64,000 nucleotides of DNA from Diphasiastrum complanatum (lineage: Eukaryota; Streptophyta; Lycopodiopsida; Lycopodiales; Lycopodiaceae): the NCBI GenBank assembly GCA_029204225.1, contig CM055098.1:9792746-9856745 (forward strand), written 5' to 3'. A program made the position numbers and the translations under genes. Under the pieces are notes generated by a model. It was not told where the DNA came from. It made no database searches and worked only from the letters and a program-made list of their open reading frames with translations. Below are positions 11,989-23,194 of the stretch, in pieces (position 1 is the stretch's first letter; each line of letters starts with the position of its first letter).

Positions 11989-12624
11989 CTCCCTCTTGAA
12001 CCTTGCAGCTTTGTACGTTTAATTCAATTGCCCTTCTTTGCTTGGCAAAGAGTGGCTTGTCGAGCGGTTTTCGTGAGCAAATCTGCAATCATATTTTTTG
12101 ATTTTATATACTAGACTTGGAGCTCTCCTTTCGAGATCAAATCTCGAATGTGATGGTACTTCAGAGGTATGTGCTTTGTCTTGGAATGGAAGACGGGATC
12201 CTGGGACAGGTGGATCGCACTCTGAGAGTCCATCATCATCATGCTTGGCCCTCCTTGTGGTATTCCGATTGCCTCCAGCATCATCTGCAGCCACACTACC
12301 TCATTCACGACCTTTGAAGCTGTGACATATTCAGCTTCACAAGAGGATTGAGCCACCAAGATTTGCTTGTTGCATATCCAACTGATTGTAGTTCCGCACG
12401 CTATTGTACATCCTCTAGTAATGGACTTGCTAACATCTTTGCAGCTCGCCTAGCTCGCATCATTGTAGTGATGTAGCTCGAATCCTTTTTCTTCGTTTTC
12501 AGCTCTGTAGGTTAATCCCATATTTCGGGTACCGTTCAGATACTGTAGGATTCGTTTGGCCATTTCCCAATGTGCCATACCAGGATTTGAAGAGAATTGG
12601 CTCAATGCGTAAACAAAGAATTGG
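11989..12624 (-). pseudogene. Copia RT C-terminus and RNase H fragment of element B
   Basis: Minus strand. Contains QFFVYALSQFSSNPGMAHW and AKRILQYLNGT (end of RT), then AEYVTASKVVNEVVWLQMML, MDSQSAIHLSQDPVF and KTKHIPLKYHHIRDL of RNase H. Clearly the same family as 45206-46052. The upstream side joins directly to LTR sequence at 12624/12625, the deletion junction. Confidence 0.9.
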
Positions 12625-13133
12625 CTTTCGCTGTGTTCTGCTCGTTGGTAGACTTTCATGCACAGCTATGGTTTCTAGTATTTTTCTGCTCTACTCGCTA
12701 ACTCTGTGTGTGTGTGTGTGTGTCTTAAAGATCTCTGTATTCAGATGTTTTGACCTCCACTATGTGGAGTTTTTAAGATAGCTAAAACGTAGGATCACAA
12801 GACTAGTTAACGCTAATCAACTAGTTAGTTAGTCTTTGTCATTGCCATTTGGTTTAGCTAGGCGTGAAGCCCGTTGAGCTGCCAGCTGGCAGCACGAAAG
12901 ATTCTTCTTCGTTTTTTTTCATAATCTCCCGTTTGCTTTCGTTCTTTTCGTTTCTTTCGTAGTCTTTTGTTTTTGCTCCCCTTTGCGGTTTGCGGTCCTG
13001 GAGGTGTGTTTACGATTCGCGAATTGTTCGTGCTTCGAGTCAAAGACAAGTTGACTGTCGCGAATCGTTCTCGTTTGACCTTCATTTCTTGTTCGTGCTG
13101 TGACAAAGTTGCAGGAGTTCACCATTTCTGACA
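12625..13133 (-). repeat. Partial 5' LTR of element B
   Basis: Begins at 13133 (TGTCAG on the minus strand), corresponds to the 44626-45183 part of the sister LTR, and lacks the remaining U5 part. Carries a (GT)n tract at 12704-12722 in the place where other copies have CT. Confidence 0.85.
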
Positions 13134-13138
13134 CCTCT

Positions 13139-13461
13139 CAAGCTACAAAGAAGCGATTTGGTTGAGGAACTTACTCTCAAATATCGGTTTGAATCAATAT
13201 GCTCTGACGACATTATTTTGTGATAATCAAAGTGCCATCGCTTTATCAGCCAACCCTAGATTTCATTCCAGGAGTAAGCACATTGAATTGAAGTATCATT
13301 TCGTCAAAAGCAAAGTTCTCAACGAAGAGGTCAGATTGCAGTATTGTAGAATGCAAGATATGACAGCAGATATTTTTACCAAAGCATTAAGTTTGGAATC
13401 ACATAGAAGATTCTATGTAGAACTAAGTTTGAAGGTCAAGACATTCACGGATTCAGATTAA
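13139..13461 (+). pseudogene. Copia RNase H, right part of element A
   Basis: Continuation of the frame cut at 11137: Q-A-T-K-E-A-I-W-L-R, then FCDNQSAIALSANPRFH, SRSKHIELKYHFVK and MTADIFTKAL, the normal C-terminal end of copia RNase H, with a stop at 13459-13461. Directly followed by the polypurine tract. Confidence 0.9.
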
Positions 13462-13530
13462 GGGGGAGTGTTGGATTATTCTCCTTCTTACCTGGCTATA
13501 GTGAGTTAAGAAAAGCTTATAGGGTTTACA
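13460..13530 (+). repeat. Polypurine tract and start of the 3' LTR of element A
   Basis: AAGGGGGAG (13460-13468) followed by TGTTGGATTATTC, the LTR start at 13469. Only about 60 bases of LTR remain before another copia fragment begins. Confidence 0.75.
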
Positions 13531-13866
13531 TTCCTAAGTCAAAGAATCCAAGGATGTTGTCTTTGAAGAGGAGAATGTGGATAAGCTTGATGTTGTTGAT
13601 GTTGATCAATCTAACATTTTTTATGGTGATGAAGATGGTTCTTTGAATGGTGATGGTGGAGATGTCTCTCCAAGTCAAGTTCTAAGAATATTCTCAAGGC
13701 AAAGGCAAAAGCCATCTAGGCTTACATATGATGAGAAGAGTAAGCAAGTTGAAGGTACAAAATTTGCTTTTCTCACATGTTTTGGTACATCTTCTTCTGT
13801 AGATGATAGTATGCAAGTGGATGGTGGTTTTCATGGAATGGAAGTAACCGATGAATTTGTAAAATA
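13531..13866 (+). pseudogene. Copia integrase-to-RT linker fragment
   Basis: The phrase NPRDVVFEEENVDKLD (from 13544) is typical of the integrase C-terminal end of copia polyproteins (the SRDVVFEE segment), followed by an acidic linker and RQRQKPSRLTYDEKSK. Open for about 100 codons, stop at 13865-13867. It does not belong to element A because it follows that element's LTR. Confidence 0.5.
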
Positions 13867-16240
13867 GGTCTTAGTCAATGACTTTTATGGTCAACAAAGA
13901 TCAAGAGTCGATAACGAATATGTCAATAGCTGGATATCAAACGAAATAGTTGCTTATGTACCAGCTGAATTTGATCCATGAATTAAAAAATTCATCAAAC
14001 CTAATGAAAGAAATAAAAAATAATTTAATATGGTGCAGCGAAAACAGGTCCATTATTGTAGAGCGTCTTGTGCTTACAAATCACCAAAAACTAAACTAAG
14101 AAAATATAAATATGGATTTTCTGTTTTCACCATCTAAATACTACCAAACATACTTGGATGATACTGATCAACGTTGGACATATTTTTGTCCAAGATACGA
14201 AGATCATAATATGGTACCATATCATTCAACAATATTAATATTGTAAAAAGAACACATGAATCTACAAAAAATAACTAGTACGAATTTGTCATATTATATA
14301 CTAAAATATGCCATGAAATCGGAACCTATAGGACACATAAATCTAGATGTCAATGATGCAAAACGACTAAAATTAGATCATATAAATATCGATCATAAAA
14401 CGTTCAGAAGCAGCCAATTACATAGATTCTTCCCACCTAATTTTAGAAAAAAAACTATAGGTTATAATGATTTGATATTATTACATCCAATCGACATATG
14501 TATATCTCGACCAATATCAACTGAAGAAATGAACATTTTATGAGTATTAGTGCAAATATAACATAGTGAAAATAGAAAAACAGAAAAAAGAAATAATTTT
14601 ATAGATCAATTAGGTAATTAGTAAGATTCAAAAATTATCATCCTGCTCATCATACAGTAAGGTTTTTTTTTAACATATTATTTAAAAACATACATTTTAG
14701 AATAGAGAGAGATTTGATATCTAATAAAAACAAAGAAAATACGTAATGCATACTCAAAAATCTTGTTAACTTAGAAGAAGACATTAATTTTTATGTACAA
14801 GAATATGCAAATAGACAATCCATTGAGAATGAACAAAGAGAACAAATGATTAACATATTACTACAAAAAACAAAACGTTGACAGACAAAATTCTAACAAT
14901 GAATACAAATAATGAACAAGATAGCACACCTATAGTATTATAATGATCCTAGAAGAGTTTCAAAATCTAGCAAATTCAACTTTAAATCAAGAACAAACAA
15001 ATATATATAACATACTTTTAGAAAATAAACAAAAAAATTTACTATTTCTGGAACACCGGGTAGTGGAACAACATTCTTGATAAAAAATATGACATATAAA
15101 TTTGCTTGTATAGAACATTAGCGCAACTACCTGAGCCATGGCTTTTAAGTAAACATGCCATGATTGTTCATAATTTATTTTTGATATCGATAAACAACAT
15201 ACAAAATTTAAATCCAACTAAATTTAGATTCAAGATAATTCTAGAATCAGATGTAATTATAATTGACGAAATGTCAATGATGACATCACAAACGTTACTG
15301 CTTGTAATTCACCAAATAAATCAAGTTAAAAATATGCCACACAATCAATCTTTCACAAATTATACACTAATATTAGTAGGAGATCATGCACAATTACCAT
15401 CTATTTGTAAGCATAAAACATAAAATCTTTGTTTTATATGTCATATATCAAATTCACCTTTTTGAAAAAAGACAAAACACTTGCAATTGACATATTCCTC
15501 CGTGAGATATTGTCAAGACATTGTGTATTCAAAATAGTCTAAATATAATCAGAATTAAAAAACCGACTCAAGATGAAATAAATAAAATATTTATAAGTAG
15601 ATATATAAATGAAATTGAAGCAATAGAAAAAATTGATGCAAATACAACGGTAATATGTACACACAAATAAGATGTTTTAAGATACAATGTACATCCACTA
15701 AAAATTATTTAGCCCAATAGAAATATTAGATATAAATGTTTTAAAAAAAAAATGCTAAATCAATAAAAGAATTGCAGGTATGGTTAAAAGATACGAATTT
15801 TCATCAAATTAAAAATATTGCAATAGGTGCAAAAAGTTATGTTGTTGGCAGATTTAAATATATCAGAAGGTATGGTCAATGGTATCATAGCTTTTGTAAA
15901 TGATATCAAATTTGGAAAAAAAAATAGTAATGACATAAAATCAATAAAACTAAAAATACAAAATAATAACGAGATCTTTAATCTAACAAGATCTAAATTT
16001 ACTAAAATTAGATTTGACACATTTGTTATAAATCAACATTTCCAATATTACTTGCATACTCAATAACAACACATAAATATCAAGGTGCAACAATAATTAG
16101 AAAAAATATTATCAATATAAGAAACAATTTCACTCCAAGATTAACATATGTTATGTCACAAATAAAGAAAACATTTATATTGTTAATAAATTGACACTTG
16201 AATATTTTGATCCAATTTGTATGTGTGAAAAATGTTAAAA
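13867..16240 (+). pseudogene. Helitron Rep/Pif1-like helicase relic
   Basis: Plus strand, AT-rich and riddled with stops. The Rep-side segment preceding the helicase reads RYEDHNMVPYHSTI (about 14195) and then AHMNLQKITSTN-like and YYILKYAMKSEPIGHINLDV (14300-14355), the usual Helitron order. The helicase follows: Walker A as GTPGSGTTFLIKN at 15049-15090 with Thr in place of the catalytic Lys; Walker B as VIIIDEMSMM (15255-15284); LILVGDHAQLPSI (15370-15410); and later motifs as KVMLLADLNISEGMVNGII (15830-15885) and, frame-shifted, the THKYQGAT segment (16069-16092) and TYVM near 16147. Helitrons move as rolling circles using an HUH nuclease plus this helicase. The HUH histidines and both element ends were not found. 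Confidence 0.75.
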
Positions 16241-16253
16241 TCTAGCACGTATA

Positions 16254-17135
16254 TTCATGGCAAGGTTGCTTACCTTGAGGAATCAAATCCTCCAAAGCTA
16301 TCAAAGCAAGGGGGAGAGTGCTCAAAGCTATGTGCTTAGAGTGGAGGACTTCAATATAGAATTTGTTTGCATTGGAGAGCCAATCAACCAAAGAGAGCTA
16401 CAACTACCCAATAATGGCGGTGTACAATTTGTGAAAAGGGTGGACATATGCAAGTGACTTTGGAGCGAACCAAAGAGTCCTCAACAAGTGGGAGACATGA
16501 AATGAAAATCGACAAAGAATAACAAATATACTACGTGAAAGGATAACAAGCCTATGGAACCCATTTGGAAGATCCATCCTCGAGAAAATATAGAATTGAG
16601 ACCCTTGAATTTCATCAAAGCAACATCGAAGGAGGCAAAACTATGCTTGGTATTAACTCTAGGTCAAAATCGACAGAGGGAAAATGCTTCTCAAACAAGT
16701 AGCAAACAGATTTTTGAAAGAGGTGAATCACACATTTCATCCTCATCATAAAAGGACAAATAAATCAGTGAGGTGGTCAATAATCTAAGGCCTACAAATT
16801 CAACTAGTTACTATAAAAAGGAAGGTAAGAAAAAATTGAATGATAAGGTAGGTAGCATCACTCCAAAAATTGAAGGGAAGGAGCTAAAGCGGAGAAGAAA
16901 TTAAAAACATACTCATAGAGGACTTACCCAGCTTGATGGAGTGGGTAAATTGAGACAAAGACAATGCATTTCACTCCTTTCCTCCCTTCAAGGAGGAGGG
17001 TGTGATAGAAAGCCATCATCTTATGCATTTAAAGAGATGAGCAAAATAGTTAATGAACAAGAAACAAGAGAGTCAGGGCATGGACTATTCAACTATAAGG
17101 AAATAAGAATAAGAGATATGAGACTAACAGATTAA
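16254..17135 (+). pseudogene. Retroelement gag relic with a zinc knuckle
   Basis: An open stretch at 16257-16457 reads as a gag-like helical segment (QILQSYQSKGESAQSYVLRV), and in a shifted frame at 16414-16450 CTICEKGGHM gives three ligands of a CCHC knuckle, the last Cys being lost. Further degenerate coding continues to about 17135 without recognisable motifs. Which LTR order it belongs to cannot be told. Confidence 0.4.
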
Positions 17136-18582
17136 AATGTGAGTACTTTTTCAAATCGAAAACAATAGAATAAGTTTTCTAGCTGATCACAAAAATACCT
17201 CATGCTACTATATTCAAATATGCATCCAAAACTTTCTTTTTCACTTTATTCATCATGTACGCTCCACGATCCAGATTTTCTTGACTCTAAATTCTGTGAT
17301 GCACTAGAATGTTGCTAGACTTGAGACACGTTAATAAAACTTCTCGTGATTTCTAAGGAAATTGTCTTTTTGTTTTGATGAGCAGCCAATGCAAATACAC
17401 AAGAATATGTAATTGCAACATTAGATCAAAACATAATACTCACATACACACAACACATTATCAAAACCAAGACATAAATACAACAAACAATATTGCCAAC
17501 ATGAAACATGTAGAACGTTGACTTATTTGAAAGTGTGATCCCTCCTATAACTTCTCTGGTTGAATCTTATGTAATGCCTTGGAATTCCTAAGGCACAACT
17601 CTTTTTCACTCTTTTTTACCGTGGCATTTTCCTAGATATTCATTCTTCTTAAAAATCTTTTCATGAGACTTTGTTTTTCAGTCAAATGATGTATGACATA
17701 TCATACATACCAAAAATTGAGTTTTGAGCTTCTAGCTTTAAGTGGGTAACTATCTCACAAGACACACAACTAACAATGCAATCAATTGGAATTTTGGATG
17801 TCTCATCAATCTTGAATCTACAAAATAGAGGTTTCCATATGCCTAAAACTAACTACTAACTTCTTCTTGTCTCTATCTTCCAGAAACTTGCTTTCTTTTG
17901 CGTTCCTTTTGTACTTTCGATGCAATTTTGATTTGACGACGAAACCTAGACACACTTTGGAGAAATACGATGGATTAAAATAAAGACGTCTACCTTTGAA
18001 AGTATAAAGACAAGACAAAATTCCAAAAAATGTAGAACGAAAAGGATAGTGTAACACAACCTCAATGGTGATCGTTTCCATCCAACAAATTTGAGGAGAG
18101 AATGTACTTTTCAAGAAAACAAAAAACAAAAACCCTTCTTGTTTTTTCAATCATTTTTGTAGGAGTTTGTAAGGATGATGTCTTTCACAAGAACCAAAAT
18201 AAAGTCTTCATAGAAACCGGAAGTTATCATTATCAACTCTGGTTAACTTTAAGGTGACTAGTGCAGTGACGGACTCAGGGCTGGTAGTGTAAAAGAAAAC
18301 TGCCTTTGCTTTCAGATTTCTCTCTCATATGCTGCATTCCATATATGGTTGTTTAGGTGCAAAGGATTTTTCTGATAATGTGGTTTTGTTACTAACAAAA
18401 CCACAGTCTTCATTCTGTGTTTCGCATAGATGAAATAAGGAAAGCATTTCAAAACAAAACATAAAATTCATGCTCTGCATTCCTGTTAACAAAAACATTC
18501 AAAAGATTGTAAAGTAAATTGTAGTTTTGAAAGACTATAACAATCTGTAGAAGATCTAGACTTGAAGGCATGTATCTTGATG
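17136..18582. other. Non-coding stretch
   Basis: AT-rich DNA without supported features. A 110-codon open frame on the minus strand at 17818-18150 is Phe/Lys-rich, has no motif and is probably chance. Confidence 0.4.
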
Positions 18583-18697
18583 GTGTCAACAAAATATGCA
18601 TCTTGGTTTCCAAGGAGGTCCCGAACTTGGGACCAAAGAAACGTTGGGTACCAGAGCTAACCAATTGAGCCAACCCCCGTTGTGTCAACGAAATATG
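18583..18697 (-). mobile_element. Small tRNA-derived SINE (or tRNA retropseudogene) with target-site duplication
   Basis: An 83-base insert (18599-18681) is flanked by GTGTCAACAAAATATG (18583-18598) and GTGTCAACGAAATATG (18682-18697), 16-base direct repeats with one mismatch. Read on the minus strand it begins GGGGGTTGGCTCAATTGGTT, which holds a box A-like GGCTCAATTGG (18671-18661), and has a box B-like AAGTTCGGGACC (18628-18617), about 33 bases further on. RNA polymerase III promoter boxes plus long direct repeats are the hallmark of LINE-mobilised SINEs. There is no clear A-rich tail, and the insert is unusually short, so a tRNA retropseudogene is the alternative. Confidence 0.65.
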
Positions 18698-18868
18698 ACT
18701 TTACAATCATCAAAATCAAAAAGCATATCATCATCTTGTGCTCTTCCTCACACTCGTTAACTAGATTGTTGATCTTTCACCTTAACGTAACACTATACAA
18801 CAAGAAAGCTGCTTATTGAATTCAAGTGCAGTGTCAAAAGCATAACAATATAAGCATGATAAGCCATA

Positions 18869-18990
18869 TAGTCATCATATGATACATGAAAAGAAGTAGT
18901 GCAACCAGATGCATGTGGGTCTTCAGCAACAAAGCAAATGTAGAATTCGGCTGCATATGGAGGATTGCCCTTCATAGTACCTGCCCAGAG
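18869..18990 (-). pseudogene. Duplicate of the Cys/His exon (unit 1, degraded)
   Basis: Homologous to 19133-19253 but with a frame-disrupting 9-plus base change after the YYE start, the second Cys of the CC pair replaced (C-F), and the stop codon lost so that the frame runs on. The stretch AEDPHASGCTTSFHVSYDD is retained exactly in kind. Confidence 0.45.
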
Positions 18991-19132
18991 CATAAAACTA
19001 CTAGTTAAAAGTTGTTGCATTAGTTACCAAGTATAGTACACATGAAGATCTAGTACACATGAAGATTGTATAGCATGAAGGTCATACATCAATTGGTGCA
19101 TGATAGTTGACTGCAGTAGATCGTACTGCATA

Positions 19133-19253
19133 CTAGTCATCATATGATACATGAAAAGCAGCAGTGCAACCAGATGCATGTGGGTCTTCAGCACCACAGC
19201 AATCATAGAATTTGGCTGCATAAGGAGGATCGTCCGGTCCTAGTTCATAGTAC
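19133..19253 (-). CDS. Putative terminal exon with a Cys/His motif (unit 2, open)
   Basis: Minus strand. After an acceptor-like TCTGGAACAG the frame reads YYELGPDDPPYAAKFYDCC and then GAEDPHASGCTAAFH, ending VSYDD and a TAG stop. The spacing C-C-x8-C-x4-H looks like a small zinc-binding motif and the composition is protein-like. The preceding exons were not identified; a possible one lies at about 19615-19555 (DSFNNLMLHFRCSHLSQIK after TTGGTTGCAG). I do not recognise the family. This could be the last exon of a host gene or a captured gene fragment. Confidence 0.4.
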
Positions 19254-19398
19254 CTGTTCCAGAGCATACAACTACTAGTCAAAAGTTGTTACACTAGTTA
19301 CCATGCATAGTACACATGAAGATCGTATGGCATGAAGATCATACATCAATTGGTGCATGACAGTCGACTGCATTAGTTGACAACAGCTCTTATTGGAA

Positions 19399-20139
19399 AT
19401 GTAATACATGCACAGATCAGTGCCTTAGTCATTTGTGCGTAGTTGAAGAGAAGGTCAGTTATGTACGTTTTAAACCATATAACCAACAAAAGCTACACAT
19501 TGCTTGCTTCTTTCTAAATTTGAAATCATACAGTTTGCCTCAGTTTGAGAAAAAAACTTTGATCTGTGACAGATGACTGCATCTGAAGTGTAGCATCAGG
19601 TTGTTAAAACTATCCTGCAACCAAAAGACATAGGTCAATTGTTTTCAGAATTTGCAGTCAAGATTCAGCCATCCTTTTTTTGTGGGCAAAATTTGAAAAA
19701 TTAGTAGGTTTTCCTATCTTGTTTTGGATATGATCAATGAACAAAATTAGATAAATCGATGGGTCTTAGGCAATAAGCTCCATGCATGGATGATGGCGCA
19801 GACCAAATGCTACCCCATCATAGTAACAAAGGATTGTGATTCGGACTTTTTTGTATAGATTTGAGATTGAGTTGAGCTTTATATAACCTTTTTTTGGGTT
19901 GATTTTCCAAAGGTTTTTTCCAAAAAAAACATCAAAAGTAAAGAGTTTTTTCAAATACTTTTGCAATAAAACAATTCCAAGTCTAATAAAAAAATGAATT
20001 GATAATTTGATTCGAAATCAACTTGTGGTTATGTACCTACTACCACGTCCCTACTCACAGTCTTACTGCCCAAGAGTAGGTGCGAGTCACAAACACAAAC
20101 ATACATCCACATTAGCTTTCATATATTTGTACCAGTCTT
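19399..20139. other. Non-coding stretch
   Basis: Apart from the possible exon near 19555-19615 nothing can be supported. Confidence 0.35.
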
Positions 20140-20194
20140 GCAGCGGAATGCGTTCCACTGCAATCCCGTTCTGGAACGCTTGTTCCAGAGCGGG
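20140..20194. other. Two adjacent perfect-to-near-perfect hairpins
   Basis: Hairpin 1: 20140-20161, stem of nine with one mismatch (GCAGCGGAA / TTCCACTGC), loop TGCG. Hairpin 2: 20165-20194, 13-base stem (CCCGTTCTGGAAC / GTTCCAGAGCGGG) with a single T-G wobble and loop GCTT. They are separated by three bases and share GGAA and TTCC in the stems. They are GC-rich islands in very AT-rich surroundings. Confidence 0.7.
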
Positions 20195-20890
20195 AGTGTA
20201 ATGCTATTAAATTTTTTTCTTTATATAAAATATATGATATACATGTTATATATATCGTATATAAATTTGTATATACATTTTTTTTAGTTATAAAACAGCA
20301 AAAAAATTTAAGTTTCAAAAAAATTTGCAGGATATCCAGCAAAACAATTTGCACAATATCCAGCAAAAATAGGGCTGATACAATAAATAGTATTTGACAA
20401 AAACAGGGTCCCTGTAGTGCTTAAGAAAATTTCGGAAAATCACCATCAGATCCCCCATACAATTTCCTGCTATTTGACACCCATATTGCAACCAAAACAA
20501 AAACAAAACAAACAAAAAACTAAGTTACATGCATGTACATGCAGCCACATGCAATTACTTTAAGTTAACATGCAACCTACATGCAGTCCACATGCAACCA
20601 CATGCAAATTCTATTTCAAAAAATAGCTCAAGTTAGCACCAAAAATTAAACGATTTTCACTTTTAAGAATCCTGAAATTAATCAACACAAGATCAGCAAG
20701 ATGAATTTGCTTGGGACCTGGAACAAAATTAATGGCCTTCTTCCTCCGTGGGACTGCAGGTCCTTAGGGAGACAATTGGCCTCTCTAGGAATGGATCGGC
20801 ATCCTGCATCCTAGAAGACCTGCATCCTGCATTAACCACACACCAAAATATGAAGCAAAGAAAGAAGCTGGAAAACCAACGATCTACCTC
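20195..20890. repeat. AT-rich DNA with ACATGC-type short repeats
   Basis: TATA-rich dinucleotide-like sequence at 20220-20275, then a cluster of (T)ACATGCA words at 20526-20606. The right part up to 20890 is probably the leader that follows the primer-binding site of the LTR fragment at 20904-21452. Confidence 0.5.
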
Positions 20891-20902
20891 GCTCTGATAC
20901 CA
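20891..20902 (-). other. Copia-type primer-binding site
   Basis: TGGTATCAGAGC on the minus strand, complementary to the 3' end of initiator Met-tRNA as in most plant copia elements; it directly follows the LTR-like sequence on its right. Confidence 0.7.
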
Positions 20903-20903
20903 C

Positions 20904-21452
20904 TTTTAGGATCCTCTATGATCGTTCGTTTTCAGCAGAAACTTGGAATGCTCTTCTTTGTTTCGACCCAACCATAGCCACTAAAGATAGTAGCTCCCCC
21001 CAGCAGCCACATCCTTCGCCTAGCTTCTCCAAATCCACCTCCTACTAGTGCCCCATACCACAGGCATGAGAGGGAGGAAGAGAAAGCTCTCCTCACCAAT
21101 CTAGCCAAGAGCAAAAATGATGCTCTCTCCACACCCTCCTAGCCTTAATATAGAGAGGAGGGAAGGAGTCTTCTTCATGCATATGTGCACCTGCATGTGC
21201 TAGAGTGAGAGGGACTGCATGCATTTGGGCGCATGGGACCCTGGATCCTCCAAATGTAAAAATATCACCTTAGGCCCCTTAACCTTGACATCCTCAAGGT
21301 TAATAGTTATTATTCATCTTGGGCCCAACTCGTGGCTTGTAGTTCCAAGTCCAACTTCATAGGTACTAGACCTAGTTAAGTCTAATACTTATGTTAGGTT
21401 CCCTAGCCAATACCCCCTACGTAATTAGCCATAGCACTTTAGGTTCCTAACA
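20904..21452 (-). repeat. LTR-like sequence (5' LTR of a lost copia element)
   Basis: Read on the minus strand it starts TGTTAGGAACC at 21452 and ends just before the primer-binding site at 20902. No coding internal region follows, so the element is either deleted or a non-coding LARD-like derivative. The exact 3' end of the LTR is unclear because the expected CA is not obvious. Confidence 0.5.
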
Positions 21453-21879
21453 CTTACTGTTACAATCTCTACTTACTGCAAACCTCTAGGTGCTGGTTAT
21501 CCACAAGAGACCGAACGATTCAGGTTCCACCCCACCATAGGACCTAATCCAAGTCCACCCTCCGTGGATCCAACTTCCATCCTAGACGGCGTCCCATACC
21601 ACCGCCTAGGCTCTCAGCCATCTCTTGCCTCACGCTAGCATACATCCTGGCCATGCACACGCTCTCCATCCACCTCCTCCTAGGCAGATAGAATGGATGG
21701 CAAATGAGTCATCCTCCCCTTGTATACCTCCAAGGAGAGAGACTCCAAGCCATGTGCACACCTAGATTATGACACGTGGCAACCATGCAGGTTCACGAGT
21801 CACCGGTCAAGTCTACAGGCCCAGTCATCGTCCAGTCTCAAGTTTAGGGTTGGGACCCAAGGGAGTTGGGTCCCTAACA
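21453..21879 (-). repeat. Second LTR-like sequence, start TGTTAGGGACCC at 21879
   Basis: Similar terminus to the neighbouring LTR (TGTTAGG, followed on the plus strand by CTTAC in both). C-rich on the plus strand. It may be a related LTR into or beside which the other inserted. Its inner end is not defined. Confidence 0.35.
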
Positions 21880-22088
21880 CTTACCATACTATATGGAGGT
21901 CAATTCTAATCACTTATTGTCTCCGATACTAGAAAGGCATGTGACAATTTTCATGTGAGTCTCCTAGGTGCTGCTACAGGGCCAGATGAGGCCTACAATC
22001 CAACGATCCCGATAATTTCACTTTTATACCAATTGCTATCATATGGGTATAATTACAACATAGTTGTCACGTCAACAATGACCAATAT

Positions 22089-22272
22089 AATATTTCATAC
22101 AATGGTATGGTTTGCCCGTTGATCAAGCTACATGGGAGTTAGGTCTTTGTTTATGCACTTATGTTATAAGACCAAGTGCTAATATTTCATACAATGGTAT
22201 GGTTTGCCCATTGATCAAGCTACATGGGAGTTAGACTTTTGCTTATGCACTTATTTTATAAGACCAAGCGCG
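22089..22272. repeat. Tandem duplication, period 92 bp
   Basis: Two copies (22089-22180 and 22181-22272) both begin AATATTTCATACAATGGTAT and contain a TTGATCAAGCTACATGGGAG stretch. About 90 percent identical by eye. Confidence 0.9.
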
Positions 22273-23190
22273 AGCTCTTGCTACAATATTTAGATATAGA
22301 ATACAAAGCCTTAGTCATGACTACCTTGTTATCCATTTTAGGATAAACATTTTTGTGGTGCTACATCAATTTTGCATTTCTTCCTAAATTCAGTATCTGC
22401 ACTGCTCTACATGTGGTCTCACATTGAGGATTGTTTTTGTGAGTAGGGGAGAGTTATTGAAATCAGATGTTATTCATCTTAGGCAAGGATGTCTACTTTG
22501 CCTCAAGTCAACTGTCGATAAGTAAGGCCTCAATTAGTTTTGTGTTATTTGTTATGGAGATGTAAGCCTAATTTTCATCACTTCTGTATATGTCAATTTC
22601 GGTGCCAAAGGACATACAAAGATCGATTTATCTATCTCTCCTTTAGCACACATGAGTTGATAGGAACAACTGGTTTTTATCTTCAATTCTGTGAAAATCA
22701 TCGATTATAAGAAGATCTACAAGAAAAATGCTTTGTATTCTAAAGAAACTCTTACCCGGTACAAATTGCAAATATAAACCTTACAAATTTGAAAATATAA
22801 ACCTTATACGTAAGGTCCCTCTCACTTACTAATAGGGGTAACTAAGCAAATTCACTAATAAGTATGTATATTGAACATGTTGCATCATGCATTGGGACTG
22901 TGGATGTTCCCTTTTATCTAGGACTGTAATTTTCTCCAGTATGCAATTTTCCCAGGAACTTCTTTCAAGGGCAAATTTTCTGAAAATTCTTTACAAAGTG
23001 GAAGGTTTCGACCATTGGTCCGTCTTGGTTTAAGACAGCAGCCCGACGGGCAATTGCCCTCGAGTTCAAGCGTCTCATAACCATGAAAGGGCCTCGGGTT
23101 GATCTTCCCCTACACTTAAAGTGGAAAGTTCTACTCCAATTAGCCACACAAAAATAAGGACATACAAGTGAAAAAGAAGCAATTAATGAT
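22273..23190. other. Non-coding stretch
   Basis: No supported features. Confidence 0.4.
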
Positions 23191-23194
23191 CGCG

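Larger units (their letters stand above)
18869..19398. repeat. Tandem duplication, period about 265 bp
   Basis: Unit 1 spans about 18869-19133, unit 2 about 19134-19398; both start TAGTCATCATATGATACATG and end near a TGACTGCA segment. Each contains the Cys/His-rich exon described separately. Divergence between units is moderate, with a 9-base gap in unit 1. Confidence 0.85.

Noticed and set aside
18640-18660. Primer-binding-site-like GGTACCAGAGCTAACC
   Set aside because: It lies inside the tRNA-like SINE insert bounded by 16-base direct repeats, which explains it better than an LTR element.
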